A stretch of DNA of 29,684 bases from Coemansia sp. RSA 922 (lineage: Eukaryota; Kickxellomycota; Kickxellomycetes; Kickxellales; Kickxellaceae), in NCBI GenBank assembly GCA_027577415.1, contig JANBQS010000167.1, positions 1 to 29,684 on the forward strand, in the 5' to 3' direction. The notes beneath the pieces are model-generated. The model saw only the letters and a list, made by a program, of their open reading frames with translations. It was not told where the DNA came from and made no database searches. The translations under genes were made by a program, and so were the position numbers. Position 1 is the first letter of the stretch; each line of letters opens with the position of its first letter. Shown here in pieces: positions 28,493-29,684 of the stretch.

Positions 28493-28740
28493 GATACTCC
28501 AAAAAGATTCTGAATCCAGCAAAAAAGAGAGGCTACGTATAATTAAATGAGGAGTACAAGGATCGAACCAACAACCATTCGCTCTGGAGGCGAACAAAAA
28601 AGAAGTGGCATCATACATGACATGTCTCGTTGAGTACAAGCTGTACTCCAAAGATCCGGATCCAGCAAAAAGAGAAGCTACGCCAATGTTTCTGGGGAGT
28701 GCAGGGATCGAACCAACAACCTTACGCTCTGGAGGCGTAC
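28493..28740. repeat. Diverged tandem duplication of about 100 bp around tRNA-Trp
   Basis: Copy 1 (about 28493-28595) and copy 2 (about 28643-28740) share, in the same order, tactccaaa...gat, atccagcaaaaa, gagaggctacg/gagaagctacg, ggagt, ggatcgaaccaacaacc and cgctctggaggcg. The offset between copies is about 145-150 bases. Copy 2 continues into the intact tRNA gene; copy 1 breaks off after the anticodon arm. Confidence 0.8.
28548..28595 (-). pseudogene. 3' half of a tRNA-Trp (decayed copy)
   Basis: Read on the minus strand this retains the anticodon arm (with CTCCAGA loop, anticodon CCA), variable loop, T-arm (GTTGGTTCGATC) and 3' acceptor strand of the intact tRNA-Trp about 145 bases away, with several substitutions. 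The D-arm and 5' acceptor strand are gone and replaced by A-rich sequence. It cannot form a tRNA. Confidence 0.75.
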
Positions 28741-28764
28741 GCGCTACCATTGCGCCAACCCCCC
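28693..28764 (-). tRNA. trnW-CCA: tRNA-Trp (anticodon CCA)
   Basis: 72 bases on the minus strand that fold as a cloverleaf. The 7-bp acceptor stem is GGGGGGT/ACTCCCC with one G-T pair, then a discriminator A. The D-arm is GCGC-AATGGTA-GCGC, the anticodon arm TACGC-CTCCAGA-GCGTA with anticodon CCA, the variable loop AGGTT, and the T-arm GTTGG-TTCGATC-CCTGC. The A box (TGGCGCAATGG) and B box (GGTTCGATCCC) needed for TFIIIC are intact, and a T5 run (plus-strand aaaaa near 28667-28671) about 20 bases downstream can end Pol III transcription. There is no anticodon-loop intron. The T stem has a T-T mismatch and a T-G pair, which is weaker than usual. Confidence 0.88.
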
Positions 28765-29248
28765 GAAACACAAAAGCATGCTTTTTTGAGCTAAGTCACA
28801 TACTTTTTCTATGATACTGCTATTTCATATCTTATTAGGTACGTCACATGACATTTTTGCTGTGCTTTTGTGCTCGTGATATTCCTTTGGGAAGGAGACT
28901 TTAGCATTCCCATCCCCAATTTCTTTCGATGGCATGCCAAGGCGTCAAAGGCAAGTGAGAATACCTTTTATTGCCATTCTCCTGGCTGCCCATGTGCAAC
29001 ATTTATTGGCTGGGCTACTCCAGCTTCACTCAATCCTTTTCTACAAAAAATGACGACAGTTGTGACTTTTGAAAAAGCCTGGAAGCATGAGGACAAGCTC
29101 AGCAGTGCGGATTTGCTCTACTCTCACTTTTTTGGCCTGCGCCTTTTTGGTATAAAAAGGAGTGCTGGAGCAGCGCCCACTTTTTCTCAAAAAAATTGTT
29201 TCTCCATTCACTACACTCTCTTTCATCTTACCATTAAGGAATTTATAA
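28765..29248. other. Intergenic region with TATA box upstream of small orphan gene
   Basis: A plus-strand frame is open from about 28870 to 29310 but begins with GTG, has no family resemblance and runs through the TATA box, so I do not call it. The TATA element at 29149-29156 and a C/T-rich leader up to 29248 serve the next gene. Confidence 0.45.
29149..29156 (+). promoter_or_regulatory. TATA box of the small orphan gene at 29249
   Basis: The sequence ggtataaaaaggag is a near-consensus TATA box about 100 bases upstream of the ATG. The intervening leader is C/T-rich (ctctctttcatcttacc). The layout matches that of the orphan gene at 16569. Confidence 0.55.
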
Positions 29249-29512
29249 ATGAGCAACTTTGTCACACCTCATCTCTCTCTCTTTTTCCCTTCGCTAGAAG
29301 CCGCAGTTGAGAAATTGATGCCAGCTATCAATAAACTAAAGCCTGGCCCCATCAAGAGCATAGCTATGAGAACTGATTGTTACGCGTTTAATATCGAGTA
29401 TGAACCCAGCATGATTAATGACTTAATAGTGGACCTTAACATTGAAGACTCTAATGTCAATGGTGACGACAGGTATACTATTACTATTAGTATCATTAAG
29501 AAGCAAGCATAG
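29249..29512 (+). CDS. Small orphan protein, 87 residues
   Basis: I do not recognise this protein. The ATG at 29249 opens MSNFVTPHLSLFFPSLEAAV and the frame is open to TAG at 29510-29512. It has one amphipathic helix (LEAAVEKLMPAINKLK), then alternating short strands (CYAFNIEYEP; LIVDLNIED; RYTITISIIKK) that could form a small alpha/beta fold. There is no signal peptide or transmembrane segment. The TATA box about 100 bases upstream and the pyrimidine-rich leader favour a real gene. Its length is modest and a minus-strand frame overlaps it, so chance cannot be excluded. Confidence 0.45.
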   Translation: MSNFVTPHLSLFFPSLEAAVEKLMPAINKLKPGPIKSIAMRTDCYAFNIEYEPSMINDLIVDLNIEDSNVNGDDRYTITISIIKKQA

Positions 29513-29684
29513 ACGTCCAGTAAACCCTGGCTGAAAGAAATTGGTTAACAGCCTCACAGCTAATGCCAATATTGTAACATACATTACAGAATCGCTCATG
29601 AACTCGGCCAGGTTTCCAAACGACATTTATATAGCAATCACTGGGTTTATTTTCTTAGTCTAGCCTCGCTTTATATCCAATATC
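29513..29684. other. Window-edge sequence downstream of the small orphan gene
   Basis: No gene is certain. On the minus strand an ATG at 29626 begins MSFGNLAEFMSDS, followed by plausible intron signals (GTATGT or GTAATG donor near 29588-29581, TTTCTTTCAG acceptor at about 29531). Either splice would give a short protein antisense to the orphan gene at 29249. The evidence is splice-signal quality only. Confidence 0.2.

Noticed and set aside
28870..29310. 146-codon plus-strand frame
   Set aside because: It starts with GTG, crosses the TATA box of the gene at 29249 and overlaps that gene in another frame.
1..29684. CRISPR array, insertion sequence or intact transposon
   Set aside because: No regularly spaced repeats, transposase, integrase or reverse-transcriptase motifs, and no long terminal repeats were seen; the gene content is that of a fungal nuclear genome.

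Overview
This window is nuclear DNA from a fungus. Genes are dense and lie on both strands, introns are few and short (51, 101 and 119 bp where I could define them), and several families are fungal: a Zn(II)2Cys6 regulator, a PX-SNARE of the Vam7 type, and a remnant of a fungal-type FunK1 kinase. The F-box/LRR-like protein, the FunK1 remnant and the mostly intron-poor genes together suggest an early-diverging zoopagomycete of the Kickxellales (Coemansia-like). That placement rests on family resemblance only and is an inference.

Layout. 1-1235: no supportable gene. 1236-4670 (+): WAPL-type cohesin-release factor. It converges, 56 bp apart, with 4727-6436 (-): the TFIIIC subunit Tfc1/GTF3C5 with an unusual RS-repeat N-terminus. 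6611-8232 (-): two-exon HMG-box transcription factor with the intron inside the HMG box. 8233-9629: long intergenic stretch with one weak small-gene candidate. 9630-10936 (+): two-exon PEX13 with a Tyr/Gly/Met-rich repeat region and an SH3 domain. 11026-15312 (-): full ABCC (MRP-type) transporter. 15313-18559: gene-poor stretch with one small orphan gene (16569-16970, +) and one decayed orphan gene (17493-17975, -). 18560-20314 (+): F-box/LRR-like protein with one in-frame TAG. 20366-21612 (-): degraded FunK1 kinase and a second degraded coding fragment. 21777-22805 (+): kinetochore protein Mis12/Mtw1. 22952-24190 (+): Vam7-like PX-SNARE. 24234-25265 (-): KIN17. 26037-28475 (+): two-exon Zn2Cys6 transcription factor. 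28493-28764: duplicated tRNA-Trp locus (one intact gene, one 3' half). 29249-29512 (+): small orphan gene with a clear TATA box.

How it fits together. Conserved housekeeping genes (cohesin release, Pol III transcription, peroxisome import, kinetochore, vacuole fusion, DNA/RNA-binding KIN17) form compact convergent or co-directional pairs. Between them lie islands of lineage-specific, fast-decaying sequence: F-box-like, FunK1, orphan helical protein, tRNA duplication and small TATA-driven orphans. Nothing here forms an operon or biosynthetic cluster. The most interesting material is in these accessory islands at 15.3-21.7 kb and 28.5-29.7 kb.
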